Of a stretch of DNA of 64,000 nt, positions 16,933-25,599 are shown piece after piece. This DNA comes from JBHIET01 sp046760785 (GTDB taxonomy: Bacteria > Chloroflexota > Anaerolineae > B4-G1), in assembly GCA_046760785.1 (NCBI GenBank), contig JBHIET010000008.1, forward strand, positions 1 to 64,000. The letters are read 5' to 3'. Under the pieces are notes generated by a model. The model was given only the letters and a program-made list of their open reading frames with translations. It ran no database searches and had not been told where the DNA came from. Each line of letters opens with the position of its first letter. Position 1 is the first letter of the stretch. The translations under genes and the position numbers were made by a program.

Positions 16933-17823
16933 GTGAACATCAAGCTGAGCGTCCTCATCACGGCCTTCCGTGAGGCAGCGACCATCGGCCCGGCCATTGA
17001 GGCGTTCCTGTCCCAATTGCCTGAAGATGCCGAGATCCTGGTCATATGCCCTGATCCCGTGACGATTGCCGTGGTGGACGATTACGCCGTCCGCTACCCG
17101 GCTGTGCGGCACGTGGCCGACCCGCAGCGGGGCAAGCCGACTGCACTCAATGCCGGATTGAAGATGGCGCGGGGAGACATCGTGGTGCTTAGCGACGGGG
17201 ACGTGGTCGTGTCCGAGGACGCGCTGGCCCCGCTGCTGGCTCCCTTCGAGGAGCCACAGGTGGGAGCAGTGAGCGGGCATCCCATCAGCCTCAGTCCCCG
17301 CGACACCGTACTGGGCTACTGGTCGCACCTGCTCGTTGAGGGCATCCACCAGATGCGGTTGACCCGTGACCGGACCGGTCAATTCCTCGTCTGTTCCGGC
17401 TACCTCTTCGCTTTCCGCCGCGCTCTGATCGAACGCGTGCCCGAGGACGCGCTGGCGGAGGACGCCGCGATCTCGCACCACATCGCCCGCCGGGGTCACC
17501 GCATCCGTTACGCGCCTCAGGCGCGCGTCTTTGTCAAGTACCCCGCCACCTACCGGGACTGGCTGCGACAGAAAGTCCGCTCCACCGGCGGCTATGCGCA
17601 GGACTACGTGCGCAAGTCGCCAGTACGTATGCGTTCACTGTGGCTGGAGATTCTCAACGGCACACAACTGGCCCTGCGTCACCCCCGTAACATGCGCGAG
17701 TTTCTCTGGACGCTGCTCCTCTTCGCCGCCCGATTGCACCTGTGGCTGCTCGTGTTCGTCAACGTGCGGCTGTTCCGTCGTCCCCTGAGTACCCTGTGGC
17801 AACGAGTTGAGACAACAAAGTGA
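16933..17823 (+). CDS. Family-2 glycosyltransferase, membrane-associated
   Basis: The protein is 296 residues from the GTG at 16933, where the GT2 fold begins (KLSVLITAFREAATI). Motifs: DPQRGKPTALNAGL, a DGD metal site in VLSDGDVVV (GT2 DxD), an ED pair in LAEDAAIS as the likely base, and QKVRSTGGY in the acceptor region. A C-terminal hydrophobic stretch (about residues 255-275) suggests membrane association. A longer GTG start at 16891 would read through retropepsin-gene sequence. No ribosome site is obvious. Likely role: surface polysaccharide or glycolipid synthesis. Confidence 0.78.
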   Translation: MNIKLSVLITAFREAATIGPAIEAFLSQLPEDAEILVICPDPVTIAVVDDYAVRYPAVRHVADPQRGKPTALNAGLKMARGDIVVLSDGDVVVSEDALAPLLAPFEEPQVGAVSGHPISLSPRDTVLGYWSHLLVEGIHQMRLTRDRTGQFLVCSGYLFAFRRALIERVPEDALAEDAAISHHIARRGHRIRYAPQARVFVKYPATYRDWLRQKVRSTGGYAQDYVRKSPVRMRSLWLEILNGTQLALRHPRNMREFLWTLLLFAARLHLWLLVFVNVRLFRRPLSTLWQRVETTK

Positions 17824-17978
17824 TCTACGACACTTGTAGTCTCCTCGTTCCTGGGACTGAGCAGGCGCGGTTTATGATAGAAATCGCGGCTACTGTCTCT
17901 CATTGTGGTAATCAACCTACAACATCGCCCCACCAGTCTTATTCCAGGCTACTTTATGTATACTAAGGGCCAAAAATC

Positions 17979-18007
17979 TTGACGAGAGAGGACGATTGTG
18001 TTATAAT
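17979..18007 (+). promoter_or_regulatory. Strong promoter of the YceD-RpoD operon
   Basis: TTGACG (17979-17984), 17-nt spacer, TATAAT (18002-18007). The 17824-18099 gap contains nothing else recognisable. Confidence 0.75.
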
Positions 18008-18099
18008 GTGCACAATTCATGAGCCACCGAAAGCCTCGCCAAGTCGGGCATCAGGGGCGGTTAGCTACACAGTGACCGTGGGGTTATCTCTAGCTACTT

Positions 18100-18639
18100 A
18101 TGGTTCGTTTTGATGTTTCTGCCCTTATCAGAGCCCGGCTTGGTACGTCGCTCACCTTTGACGTGGACGCCGGACCTCAGGGCTTGATCGGCGGCTCGGC
18201 TGAGGCTTTGATGCCGAGCTCAGCCGAAGCGCTTGCCGAAGTCCCGGAGGTGGTTTATATCCGCGGGGCCATCCAGGTGATTCGTGTTCAGGGCGGTCTG
18301 CTTGTCCAAGGCGCCATGGAACTACAACTGCCACTGGAATGCGTCCGTTGTCTGGAGTCCTTTGTTTTCACTACTACCCTGGAGTTGGAAGATACGTTTC
18401 GCTTACCGGGAGCGAGTCTGAGGCCAGAGACATCTTACGCGGTGGGCGATGATGGATGGCTTGACCTGACCCCCTTATTGCGCGAGCAATGCTGGCTGAG
18501 CATTCCGATGAAACCCCTCTGTCGCCCTGACTGTTTAGGATTATGCCCGCATTGTGGCGCGAATCTCAACTCCGAGTCGTGTACCTGCGAAGACGTGAAA
18601 ATCGATCCACGTCTGGCGTTATTGAAAGAGTTGCTGTAA
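18100..18639 (+). CDS. yceD: YceD/DUF177 family protein
   Basis: DUF177 proteins are linked to 23S rRNA accumulation and normally precede rpmF. The 179-residue protein has the family core LPLECVRCLESFVF and, near the C-terminus, CRPDCLGLCPHCGANLN with CTCED, a probable zinc site. Here no L32 gene follows; the primary sigma factor gene starts 16 bases downstream, so the two probably share the strong promoter at 17979. The start is uncertain by a few codons but ATG at 18100 fits the family. Confidence 0.82.
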   Translation: MVRFDVSALIRARLGTSLTFDVDAGPQGLIGGSAEALMPSSAEALAEVPEVVYIRGAIQVIRVQGGLLVQGAMELQLPLECVRCLESFVFTTTLELEDTFRLPGASLRPETSYAVGDDGWLDLTPLLREQCWLSIPMKPLCRPDCLGLCPHCGANLNSESCTCEDVKIDPRLALLKELL

Positions 18640-18655
18640 TAAGAATAGGAGTTCT

Positions 18656-19828
18656 ATGGATCTAGATGTAGTTGGCGAGCTGTTGGAGAAGAAGGCGGAA
18701 GTTCAGGGCTACCTGACCACTGACGACATCCTGGACCTACTACCAGAGGTCGAGGAAAGCCTGGAGCAACTTGAGGAGATCTTCATCTTGTTGCACGAGT
18801 CGGGAATCGAAGTATACGACGACAATGTCGATGCGAATGCAGAGGAAGAAGGGCAAGCGATAGGTGTTAAGATCAAAGCATACGAGACGAACGGTGATGA
18901 AGGCTACGATTTGAGCGGGATATCCAGCAACGATACAGTAGGTTTGTATCTCAGAGAGATGGCCCGTGTGCCTCTTCTGACAACTGAAGAGGAGATTCGG
19001 CTGGCCAAGGCCCTCGAAGCAGGACGCAGGGCCCAAGAGATTCTGAACAACGACGGGGATGACCCAGAGAAGTGCACGGAGCTCGAGCGGCAGGTTGAGG
19101 AGGGACTGGCCGCCCGAGAGCATCTGATTAAGGCGAACACTCGCCTGGTGGTCAGTATCGCCAAGAGGTACATAGGGCGTGGTGTGCCATTTCTGGATCT
19201 GATCCAGGAGGGCAATCTGGGTCTGATGAAGGCTGTGGGGAAGTTTGACTACAGCCGTGGGTATCGCTTCAGCACCTATGCCACGTGGTGGATCCGTCAG
19301 ACGATCACGCGGGCGATTGCTGACCAGGGGCGTACAATTCGTGTGCCGGTTCATATGTCGGATCGCATCCGGCGGCTCTATAATACGGCCCGACAGCTCG
19401 AGCAGGAGCAGGGTCGCCAGCCGACGCCGGAGGAGATCGCGGCTGAGATGGACATAGAACCACGTAAGGTGCAATGGATGCTCAGGGTCTCGTGGCGACC
19501 GATGAGCCTGGAACGTCCAGTTGGCGAAGACGAGGACAGCGAACTGGGAAGCTTTATCGAGGATGAGACGACCCCTACGCCAACGCAGGGCGCTCATCAG
19601 CATCTGCTCGGAGAGAAGGTCGAACAGATGCTGTCCACGCTGAGTCCGCGTGAGGCGCGCATCCTGCGGCTCCGCTTTGGGCTCCTCCACGGGCGCAGTT
19701 ACACACTTGAGGAAGTTGGCCAGAAGTTCGGGCTCACGCGGGAGCGCATCCGGCAGATTGAGGGCAAGGCACTGCGCCGGCTGCGCCACCCCCGCCGCAG
19801 CCGCCAGTTGCGGGATTACCTGGGGTAG
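18656..19828 (+). CDS. rpoD: Primary RNA polymerase sigma factor
   Basis: The 390-residue protein has sigma region 1.1-like acidic N-terminus (1-90), region 1.2 (DTVGLYLREMARVPLLT), region 2 (NTRLVVSIAKRYIGRG, FLDLIQEGNLGLMKAV, YRFSTYATWWIRQTI), region 3 and region 4 with LTRERIRQIEGKALRRLRHP. These are the features of RpoD/SigA rather than an alternative factor. It recognises the TTGACA/TATAAT-type promoters that recur in this window. AGGAG lies six bases before the ATG. A strong terminator follows. Confidence 0.95.
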   Translation: MDLDVVGELLEKKAEVQGYLTTDDILDLLPEVEESLEQLEEIFILLHESGIEVYDDNVDANAEEEGQAIGVKIKAYETNGDEGYDLSGISSNDTVGLYLREMARVPLLTTEEEIRLAKALEAGRRAQEILNNDGDDPEKCTELERQVEEGLAAREHLIKANTRLVVSIAKRYIGRGVPFLDLIQEGNLGLMKAVGKFDYSRGYRFSTYATWWIRQTITRAIADQGRTIRVPVHMSDRIRRLYNTARQLEQEQGRQPTPEEIAAEMDIEPRKVQWMLRVSWRPMSLERPVGEDEDSELGSFIEDETTPTPTQGAHQHLLGEKVEQMLSTLSPREARILRLRFGLLHGRSYTLEEVGQKFGLTRERIRQIEGKALRRLRHPRRSRQLRDYLG

Positions 19829-19954
19829 AGGGATGAACGTGGTGCTATATCGCTTAGTCATGACCATGATGATGTACAGCCTGCCGTGGCGGGTGGGAGG
19901 GGAGGTTCTCTGCCCGCGATAGGCCATTGCGCGCTCCGGCCTCACGGCAACACA

Positions 19955-19983
19955 CCGCCAGCCTCCGCTGGCGGTTTTCGTTT
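19955..19983 (+). terminator. Rho-independent terminator after rpoD
   Basis: CCGCCAGC and GCTGGCGG form a perfect 8-bp stem with a CTCC loop, followed by TTTTCGTTT. It ends the YceD-RpoD unit about 55 bases before metG. Confidence 0.85.
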
Positions 19984-20037
19984 GCTATCACTATGCCTTT
20001 GTGCCAGAACACAATTTGCTATTTAAGGAGGAATACG

Positions 20038-21828
20038 ATGTCCAAACATATTCTCGTCGCTATCGCCTGGCCTTATGCCAGCTCCAAGATCCACACCGGA
20101 AACGTCACCGGCTCCCACCTTCCCGGAGACATCTGCGCCCGTTACCACCGCTTGGCCGGCGACCACGTGCTGATGGTCTCCGGCTCCGATTCCCACGGCA
20201 CGCCCATCACCGTCGTCGCAGATAGAGAGAACAAGTCCCCCCGCGAGGTCTTCGAACACTTCCATCACGACTTCCTGAAACTGTTTCAGCGGTTAGGTAT
20301 CAGCTATGACCTGTTCACGCACACGGATACAAAGAACCATCATCGCGTTGCTCAGGACTTCTTCCTCGCGCTGTTGGGGAAAGGCTATCTCTACAAACAG
20401 GTACAGGAGCAGATGTACTCTGAGGCGCAGAAGCGCTTCCTGCCCGATCGCTACGTGGAAGGCACCTGCCCGGTGTGCGGATACGAGGCCGCGCGGGGTG
20501 ACCAGTGTGACCAATGTAACACGCTGCTGGACCCGAAGGAGCTGATCAACCCGCGCAGCAAGATTGACGGGAGCACGCCCGTCCTCCGCGAGACGGAGCA
20601 CTTCTTCCTCGATCTGCCCAAACTGGCTCAGGCAGGGTTGGCCGACTGGCTCCAGCAGGGCAAAGAACACTGGCGGCCTAACGTGATCAACTTCGCCCGC
20701 CGCTACGTAGGCGAGGGATTGCAGGGCAGGCCCATCACCCGCGACCTGACCTGGGGTATCCCGGTGCCCGTGCCCGGATGGGAAGACAAGTGCCTCTACG
20801 TCTGGTTCGAGGCGGTCATCGGCTACTTCTCCGCTAGCCGGGAGTGGGCACATAACCAGGGTCAGTCCGAGGCGTGGAAGGATTGGTGGTACGACCGGGG
20901 GGCCAAGACGCTCTACTTCATCGGCAAGGACAACATCCCCTTCCACGCCGTCATCTGGCCGGCGGAACTGATGGGGGTAGAGCGGCTCTACGAGGACGAC
21001 TCGTCCAAGCGGCTCAACCTGCCCTATGACGTGCCAGCCAACGAGTTCATGAACCTGGAGGGACAGAAAATCTCCGGCAGCCACAACTGGGCCGTGTGGA
21101 TGGACGAAGCGCTCGACCGGTACGACCCTGACGCCCTGCGCTACTACCTGACGGTGGCGATGCCGGAGACGCGGGATACCGACTGGCTGTGGGACGGCTT
21201 CGTGCGCCGCAACAACGACGAACTGGTGGCCACCTGGGGCAACCTGGTCCACCGGGCACTGACGTTTGCCTACAAGCGCTTCGACGGGCAAGTGCCCGCG
21301 CAGGGGCCATTGGAGGACGTAGACGTTAACCTTCTAACCCAGATCAAGGCGGGCTTTGAGCCCATCGGCCAGTTGATCGCTGGCTGCAAGTTCCGTGCTG
21401 CGCTGGGCGAAGTGATGACGCTGGCGCGGGAGGCCAACCGCTACCTGGAGGAGAAAGGCCCCTGGTTTCAGATCAGAGAAGATCAAGAGGCTGCCGGCAC
21501 GACCATCCACGTCGCGCTCAAGGCCATTGACTCGCTGAAGGTTCTCTTCGCCCCCTTCCTGCCCTTCTCGTCCGAGCGGTTGCATCAGTACCTGGGCTAC
21601 GAAGGAACGCTGTTCGGGCGGTCGTACACGGCCACCTTTGAGGAAGAGGGTGGGCGGATCCACGAGGCGCTATGCTACGACAGCAGCCGCGCAACAGGTG
21701 AGTGGAAGCCGAGCCAGTTACCCCCAGGCCAACCGCTGCGCCGCCCCGAGCCGCTGTTCAGGAAACTGGACGAAAGCGTGATTGAGGAGGAGAGAGCCCG
21801 CATCGGCGCTGGAAGGTCACCTGTATAA
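20038..21828 (+). CDS. metG: Methionyl-tRNA synthetase
   Basis: The 596-residue enzyme charges tRNA-Met. It has the class I HIGH-like site as HTGN (PYASSKIHTGNVTG, residues 12-25), a four-cysteine zinc knob (CPVCGY...CDQCN), the MetG core SDSHGTPITV and WFEAVIGYFSAS. The KMSKS loop reads K344-I-S-G-S348, so the second lysine is replaced by glycine; variants such as FSTSR occur in a related MetG subclass, so the enzyme is probably active. No C-terminal tRNA-binding domain is present. The start ATG follows AAGGAGGAATACG; the open frame begins earlier but without a site. Confidence 0.93.
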   Translation: MSKHILVAIAWPYASSKIHTGNVTGSHLPGDICARYHRLAGDHVLMVSGSDSHGTPITVVADRENKSPREVFEHFHHDFLKLFQRLGISYDLFTHTDTKNHHRVAQDFFLALLGKGYLYKQVQEQMYSEAQKRFLPDRYVEGTCPVCGYEAARGDQCDQCNTLLDPKELINPRSKIDGSTPVLRETEHFFLDLPKLAQAGLADWLQQGKEHWRPNVINFARRYVGEGLQGRPITRDLTWGIPVPVPGWEDKCLYVWFEAVIGYFSASREWAHNQGQSEAWKDWWYDRGAKTLYFIGKDNIPFHAVIWPAELMGVERLYEDDSSKRLNLPYDVPANEFMNLEGQKISGSHNWAVWMDEALDRYDPDALRYYLTVAMPETRDTDWLWDGFVRRNNDELVATWGNLVHRALTFAYKRFDGQVPAQGPLEDVDVNLLTQIKAGFEPIGQLIAGCKFRAALGEVMTLAREANRYLEEKGPWFQIREDQEAAGTTIHVALKAIDSLKVLFAPFLPFSSERLHQYLGYEGTLFGRSYTATFEEEGGRIHEALCYDSSRATGEWKPSQLPPGQPLRRPEPLFRKLDESVIEEERARIGAGRSPV

Positions 21829-21846
21829 CACGATACCCTTTGGTAG

Positions 21847-21988
21847 TGCATTTCAATTTGGGGGCGAACCCTCCCGCAGGTTCTGATGGCACAGCGAATG
21901 CTCGCCTGGGGCGCTAAGCAGAGCTATATGGAACGAGAGTTACGTTGGCAACCTGCGGGAGGGTCTGTAGCCCCAGGACTGAAATGCG
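21847..21988. repeat. Imperfect palindromic element (MITE-like)
   Basis: The ends are TGCATTTCA and TGAAATGCG. A second inverted block AACCCTCCCGCAGGTT (21867-21882) pairs with AACCTGCGGGAGGGTC (21950-21965) at 15 of 16 positions. About 70 bases lie between the arms. No coding content is seen. Confidence 0.7.
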
Positions 21989-22007
21989 CCCTAGTACAGA
22001 GGCGCTA

Positions 22008-22036
22008 TTGACACGAGTGCTGGCTTGGGTTAGAAT
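22008..22036 (+). promoter_or_regulatory. Promoter of the lipoprotein gene
   Basis: TTGACA (22008-22013), 17-nt spacer, TAGAAT (22031-22036), about 60 bases before the start codon. Confidence 0.7.
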
Positions 22037-22094
22037 AGTTGGCAGGTAGGAACATCCGTTGACGAGCAGCGACCAAAAGAAAAGGAGAACGAAC

Positions 22095-22799
22095 ATGAAC
22101 AAGCGAACCCGGAGAGTCATAGGCGTATCCGTCCTGCTGATGGTAACAGCACTGGCGTGCACCTGCAATATTCCCTTCCTGCCGGGAACAGAGACGCCGC
22201 CTCCCCCTCCACCTTCGGCAGAGACACCACCTCCACCCCCACCCAGCGCTCTTTTCCAGGACGATTTCAGCGACATGGGCTCCGGCTGGGAGGTGGGGGA
22301 CTATGAGGGTGGCAGCGTGGGCTACAAGGATGGCGCCTACTCTGTAAGAAGTGAGGAAGACGGCAGTGTGATGTGGGGCGTGGCTAACCGCTCTTTCGAC
22401 GATCTCGTCATCGAGGTGGACGCCACCCAGATCTCAGCTCCGGCCAACAACAACAATGCCTACGGTGTGAAATGCCGCGAACAATCAGATGGCGATGGGT
22501 ACGGATTGATGGTCAGTGGTGATGGGTACTACTCCATTCAAATAGTGGTGGATGGAGATTGGGAACCGCTGGTGGACTGGACCACGTCAGACGTCATCCA
22601 GCAAGGAAATGCTGCCAACCACATTCGGGCGGTGTGTGACGGGTCCAAGTTGGTGCTATTTGTCAACGGCCAGTTGCTGGCCGATACGACGGACAATACC
22701 TATACTGAAGGAGATATCGCCCTGGCGGCAAGTACGCTGGAGGACGAGCCCACAGAAGTCCACTTCGACAACCTTGTGGTGCATAAGCCGCAGCGGTGA
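22095..22799 (+). CDS. Lipoprotein with LamG/DUF1080-like jelly-roll domain
   Basis: The 234-residue protein has a signal peptide ending in a lipobox (VTALAC, Cys about residue 22), a proline-rich linker made of two ETPPPPPPSA units, and a C-terminal beta-rich domain (ALFQDDFSDMGSGWEVG ... VHFDNLVV) typical of concanavalin-like sugar-binding folds. It is probably anchored outside the membrane and binds a glycan or ligand. The start is the ATG after AAAGGAGAACGAAC. It is monocistronic, with its own promoter and terminator. Confidence 0.8.
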   Translation: MNKRTRRVIGVSVLLMVTALACTCNIPFLPGTETPPPPPPSAETPPPPPPSALFQDDFSDMGSGWEVGDYEGGSVGYKDGAYSVRSEEDGSVMWGVANRSFDDLVIEVDATQISAPANNNNAYGVKCREQSDGDGYGLMVSGDGYYSIQIVVDGDWEPLVDWTTSDVIQQGNAANHIRAVCDGSKLVLFVNGQLLADTTDNTYTEGDIALAASTLEDEPTEVHFDNLVVHKPQR

Positions 22800-22819
22800 G
22801 GCTCTTTGCCCCGTATGGC

Positions 22820-22848
22820 GACCCTCTCGTCGAGAGAGGGTCTTTTTT
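22820..22848 (+). terminator. Rho-independent terminator of the lipoprotein gene
   Basis: GACCCTCTC and GAGAGGGTC form a perfect 9-bp stem with a five-base loop followed by TTTTTT. Confidence 0.92.
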
Positions 22849-22914
22849 GTGTTGGGGGAGGCTCTTTCGCAATTCAGGCAAAGCGGGAATCTACGCTTGC
22901 TTATCCCCCTCTTC

Positions 22915-22982
22915 CCCCCTCCCTTTCTCCCCAGTTCCCTCCCTCGCTTGCGGGGGAGGGAACTGGGGAGAAAGGGAGGGGG
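22915..22982. repeat. Perfect 29-bp palindrome
   Basis: Two perfectly complementary 29-base arms (22915-22943 and 22954-22982, beginning CCCCCTCCCTTT) enclose a ten-base loop. One strand of each arm is pyrimidine-rich. It lies in the gap between the lipoprotein and gmk. It is far longer than a terminator needs, and no T-run follows. Confidence 0.9.
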
Positions 22983-23028
22983 TCTGGGGAGTTGGAGCAA
23001 ACGTTGCGCGTAGGGCTTGGAAAGTAGG

Positions 23029-23057
23029 TTGAGTGATGGTACAATACAACCTAAAAT
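23029..23057 (+). promoter_or_regulatory. Promoter of gmk
   Basis: TTGAGT (23029-23034), 17-nt spacer, TAAAAT (23052-23057), about 30 bases before the GTG start. Confidence 0.6.
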
Positions 23058-23087
23058 ATATCAACGCACTGCCAGTAGGAGTGACCA

Positions 23088-23708
23088 GTGAGAGAACACT
23101 CACCCTATCAATTTGGGCGCCCGCCGCTGCTCATCGTCATCTCTGGCCCGGCGGGCGTAGGAAAAGATACCCTGCTCCGGCGCGCGAAGAAGCGCGGCTG
23201 TCCATTCCACTTCGTCGTCACCGTCACCGACCGCCCGCCGCGTCCGGGTGAGGTTCACGGCGTGCACTACTTCTTCGTCACCACCGAGGAATTCACCCGC
23301 ATGATCGAACAAGACGAACTGCTGGAGCACGCTGTCGTCTATGGACAGCACAAGGGCATCCCCAAGCAGCAGGTGCGCGAGGCACTGGTCAGTGGCAAGG
23401 ATGTCATGATGCGCATTGACGTGCAAGGCGCGGCCACCGTCCGACGACTGGCGCCGGAGGCCGTATTGATCTTTCTGATCGCCTCTTCAGATGAGGAACT
23501 GGAACAGCGGTTGCGCAAAAGGAGAGGCGATTCACCCGAACAGCTCCAGAAGCGCATCGCTACCGCCCGCGAGGAAATGAAGCGACTGCCTGAGTTCGAC
23601 TACGTCGTCGTCAACCGCGACGGGGAGCTGGACCGGGCGGTGGACGACGTGCTCGCGATTATCCAGGCCGAGCACTGCCGCGTCAAACCACGCGTGGTGA
23701 GGCTATGA
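23088..23708 (+). CDS. gmk: Guanylate kinase
   Basis: The enzyme phosphorylates GMP to GDP with ATP. The 206-residue protein has the P-loop SGPAGVGKDT (19-28), the GMP-binding RPPRPGEVHGVHYFFV block and the lid region RKRRGDSPEQLQKR. In the P-loop the usual Ser before Gly is changed, but the fold signature is clear. It starts at a GTG preceded by TAGGAGTGACCA and overlaps the DUF951 gene by four bases. Gmk is often followed by rpoZ; that gene is not here. Confidence 0.93.
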   Translation: MREHSPYQFGRPPLLIVISGPAGVGKDTLLRRAKKRGCPFHFVVTVTDRPPRPGEVHGVHYFFVTTEEFTRMIEQDELLEHAVVYGQHKGIPKQQVREALVSGKDVMMRIDVQGAATVRRLAPEAVLIFLIASSDEELEQRLRKRRGDSPEQLQKRIATAREEMKRLPEFDYVVVNRDGELDRAVDDVLAIIQAEHCRVKPRVVRL

Positions 23709-23914
23709 GCAAGCAAATCTCCCTTGAGGTGTACGTCGGTGACAAAGTGCGCATGCGCAAACCTCACCCCTGTGGAGGGTACGAATGGGAGGTGACCCGA
23801 ACTGGTGCCGACATCGGCCTGTGCTGCTTGACCTGCGGCCGGCGCGTTATGCTCCCGCGCAGCAAGTTTGAGAAGCGAGTTAGGCAAATTATTCGTATCG
23901 ACTATCTCTCCTGA
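23705..23914 (+). CDS. DUF951 family protein
   Basis: The 69-residue protein matches the DUF951 pattern: VGDKVRMRKPHPCGGYEWEV then TGADIGLCCLTCGRRVMLPR, with a Cys pair that may bind metal. The function is unknown; members are short, basic, and common in Firmicutes and Chloroflexota. Its ATG overlaps the gmk stop (ATGA), so it is translationally coupled to nucleotide metabolism. Confidence 0.88.
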   Translation: MSKQISLEVYVGDKVRMRKPHPCGGYEWEVTRTGADIGLCCLTCGRRVMLPRSKFEKRVRQIIRIDYLS

Positions 23915-24068
23915 TCCTTATTATTAGAATGTAATTGCCGGCGCGGTCGATAGCTGACTAGAGGCGCACCGCGTAGGTTGCGATGGGGCGCGGAGTGTGT
24001 TATCCTGGTCTTGGTGAGAGACGGGAACGCACTGGGGGCCGGAGCGTCCGGGCGAGCCGACGCCGCCT

Positions 24069-24655
24069 ATGGGAAGGCTTCACCTACCAAGCCCGTGGTC
24101 GTTATTTGGCTCCCCGTCGGACATCTCATCTCAACAAGCCATCGAACGGTACATCGCTATCGACGCTCACAAACAGTACGTCGTCGTGGGCGGTCTCAAT
24201 GCTCACATGGAGATCGTCCTGCCCCTGCGCAGAGTGGACATCAGTCGTTTCTCGGAGTGGGCGCAGAAGCACCTCAGGCTCACCGATGCCGTGGTCATCG
24301 AGGCCACTGTCAACACCTGGACCCTCTACGACATCATCGCGCCGCTGGTAGGTAGGGCCGTCGTGGCCAATGCCTACCAGGTCAAACTCATCGCCGCCGC
24401 CAGGGTCAAGACCGACAAGCACGACGTCTGGTCCCTGGCCCGCCTCCTCGTCGCCGATCTGATTCCCGAGGTCTGGGTGCCGCCGGTCCACGTCCGCGAA
24501 CTCCGCGCTCTCATCTCTCACCGTCGCCGCCTGATCCAGATCCGCACGCGGGCGCGAAATCGGCTGCACAGCCTGACCCACCGCCACAATCTCATCCCAC
24601 CCACAGGCAGTCTCTTCGCTCCCAAACATCGCGATTGGTGGCTCTCCCAGGATCT
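24069..24655 (+). pseudogene. IS110-family transposase, 3'-truncated
   Basis: The frame encodes the N-terminal RuvC-like half of an IS110-type transposase: IERYIAIDAHKQYVVVGGLN (first catalytic Asp), VVIEATVNTW (second acidic residue) and VKTDKHDVWSLARLL (third, DxxD-like). It stops after about 195 residues, where the inverted end of the IS1-like element begins, and no C-terminal transposase half is found on the far side. A deletion or complex insertion has therefore removed the rest. Confidence 0.75.
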
Positions 24656-25527
24656 GGTAGTGTCCCTTAATCGTGTTGGTGGTATAATGCCCCCACACTA
24701 GAGGTTCAGGGGGTGGAAATGGAACATCCACGGTTGGTTTCGGCTGGTTCCTTCTGCTGGAACCCGGATTGCCCGGATTACGGTAAGGTTGATTATGGCA
24801 ATATCATCAAGTTCGGTCGAACGAACAAAGGCACACAGCGGTACCAGTGTAAGACGTGTGGCAAGACACACGTAGAGACCAAGGGCACAGTCTTCTATGG
24901 CCGTCATCACTCGCAAGAGACCATTCTGGAGTGCTTGGCCTGGTTAGCCGAGCGGAACAGCCTTGGCAGCCATTCATCGGGTGAAAGGGATCAAGGAGGA
25001 TACGGTGCTGGCCTGGCTGAGGGAAGCAGCCAAGCACGTTGAGGCGATCGAGGTACTGCTGTTGGCCAATTACCACCTGACGCGCGTGCAGCTCGATGCC
25101 TTGTGGACCTACGTAGGGCACAAGGGCGAAAAGGGGGGCGTCCTGAAGAAGATGAACGCGGCACCTTCTGGAAGGTGATCTATGGTGACCCGGAGGAAGT
25201 GCTTGACTCACTGGGTGGACACACAGCCTATGTCGAGCGCACGAACCTGACAAGCCGCCAGATGAATGGTCGGTTGGTCAGGAAGACACTTTCCTTACTC
25301 CAAGGAGCTGGAGATGCTCGAAGCCTCCTGCGCTTGGGAAGACTGGGTCTACAACCTGACACGCCCTGTCAAGACACTCCGAGTTGAGGTCAACGACGGG
25401 CAGTGCCGATGGCAGCCTCGTTCACCAGCTATGGCTGCTGGCTTGACGGATCATGTCTGGACTGTTAAAGAGCTGCTAATGACAGTTGTGGCTCCTGATG
25501 CCACCAACACAGAATAGGGAGACTACC
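24656..25527 (+). mobile_element. IS1-like insertion sequence, decayed, with recognisable ends
   Basis: The left end GGTAGTGTCCCT (24656-24667) and right end AGGGAGACTACC (25516-25527) are inverted repeats matching at 11 of 12 positions. The 872-bp length fits the IS1 group. I find no direct target duplication in the flanks, consistent with the missing rest of the IS110 gene on the right side. Confidence 0.7.
24713..25517 (+). pseudogene. IS1-like transposase, multiply frameshifted
   Basis: The reading passes through at least four frames. Pieces in order are an InsA-like zinc-binding N-terminus (CWNPDCPDYG ... RYQCKTCGKTHVE, 24713 on), a helical part (MAAIHRVKGIKEDTVLAWL), a first catalytic block (DALWTYVGHKGEK), a second (GGHTAYVERTNLTSRQMNGRL) and the C-terminal WQPRSPAMAAGLTDHVWTVKELL ending at 25517. 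One programmed shift is normal in IS1; the extra breaks show decay. Confidence 0.75.
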
Positions 25528-25599
25528 CACTGTTACTCCCTCACTAACTCCCAATCAACTCACCGGTCTGCCATTCTCCAACGTACTCCTCTCGAGTTC

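Noticed and set aside
24656..25527. IS1-like copy as a simple insertion into the IS110 gene
   Set aside because: No target duplication is present and the distal half of the IS110 gene is not found to the right, so more than one event is needed.
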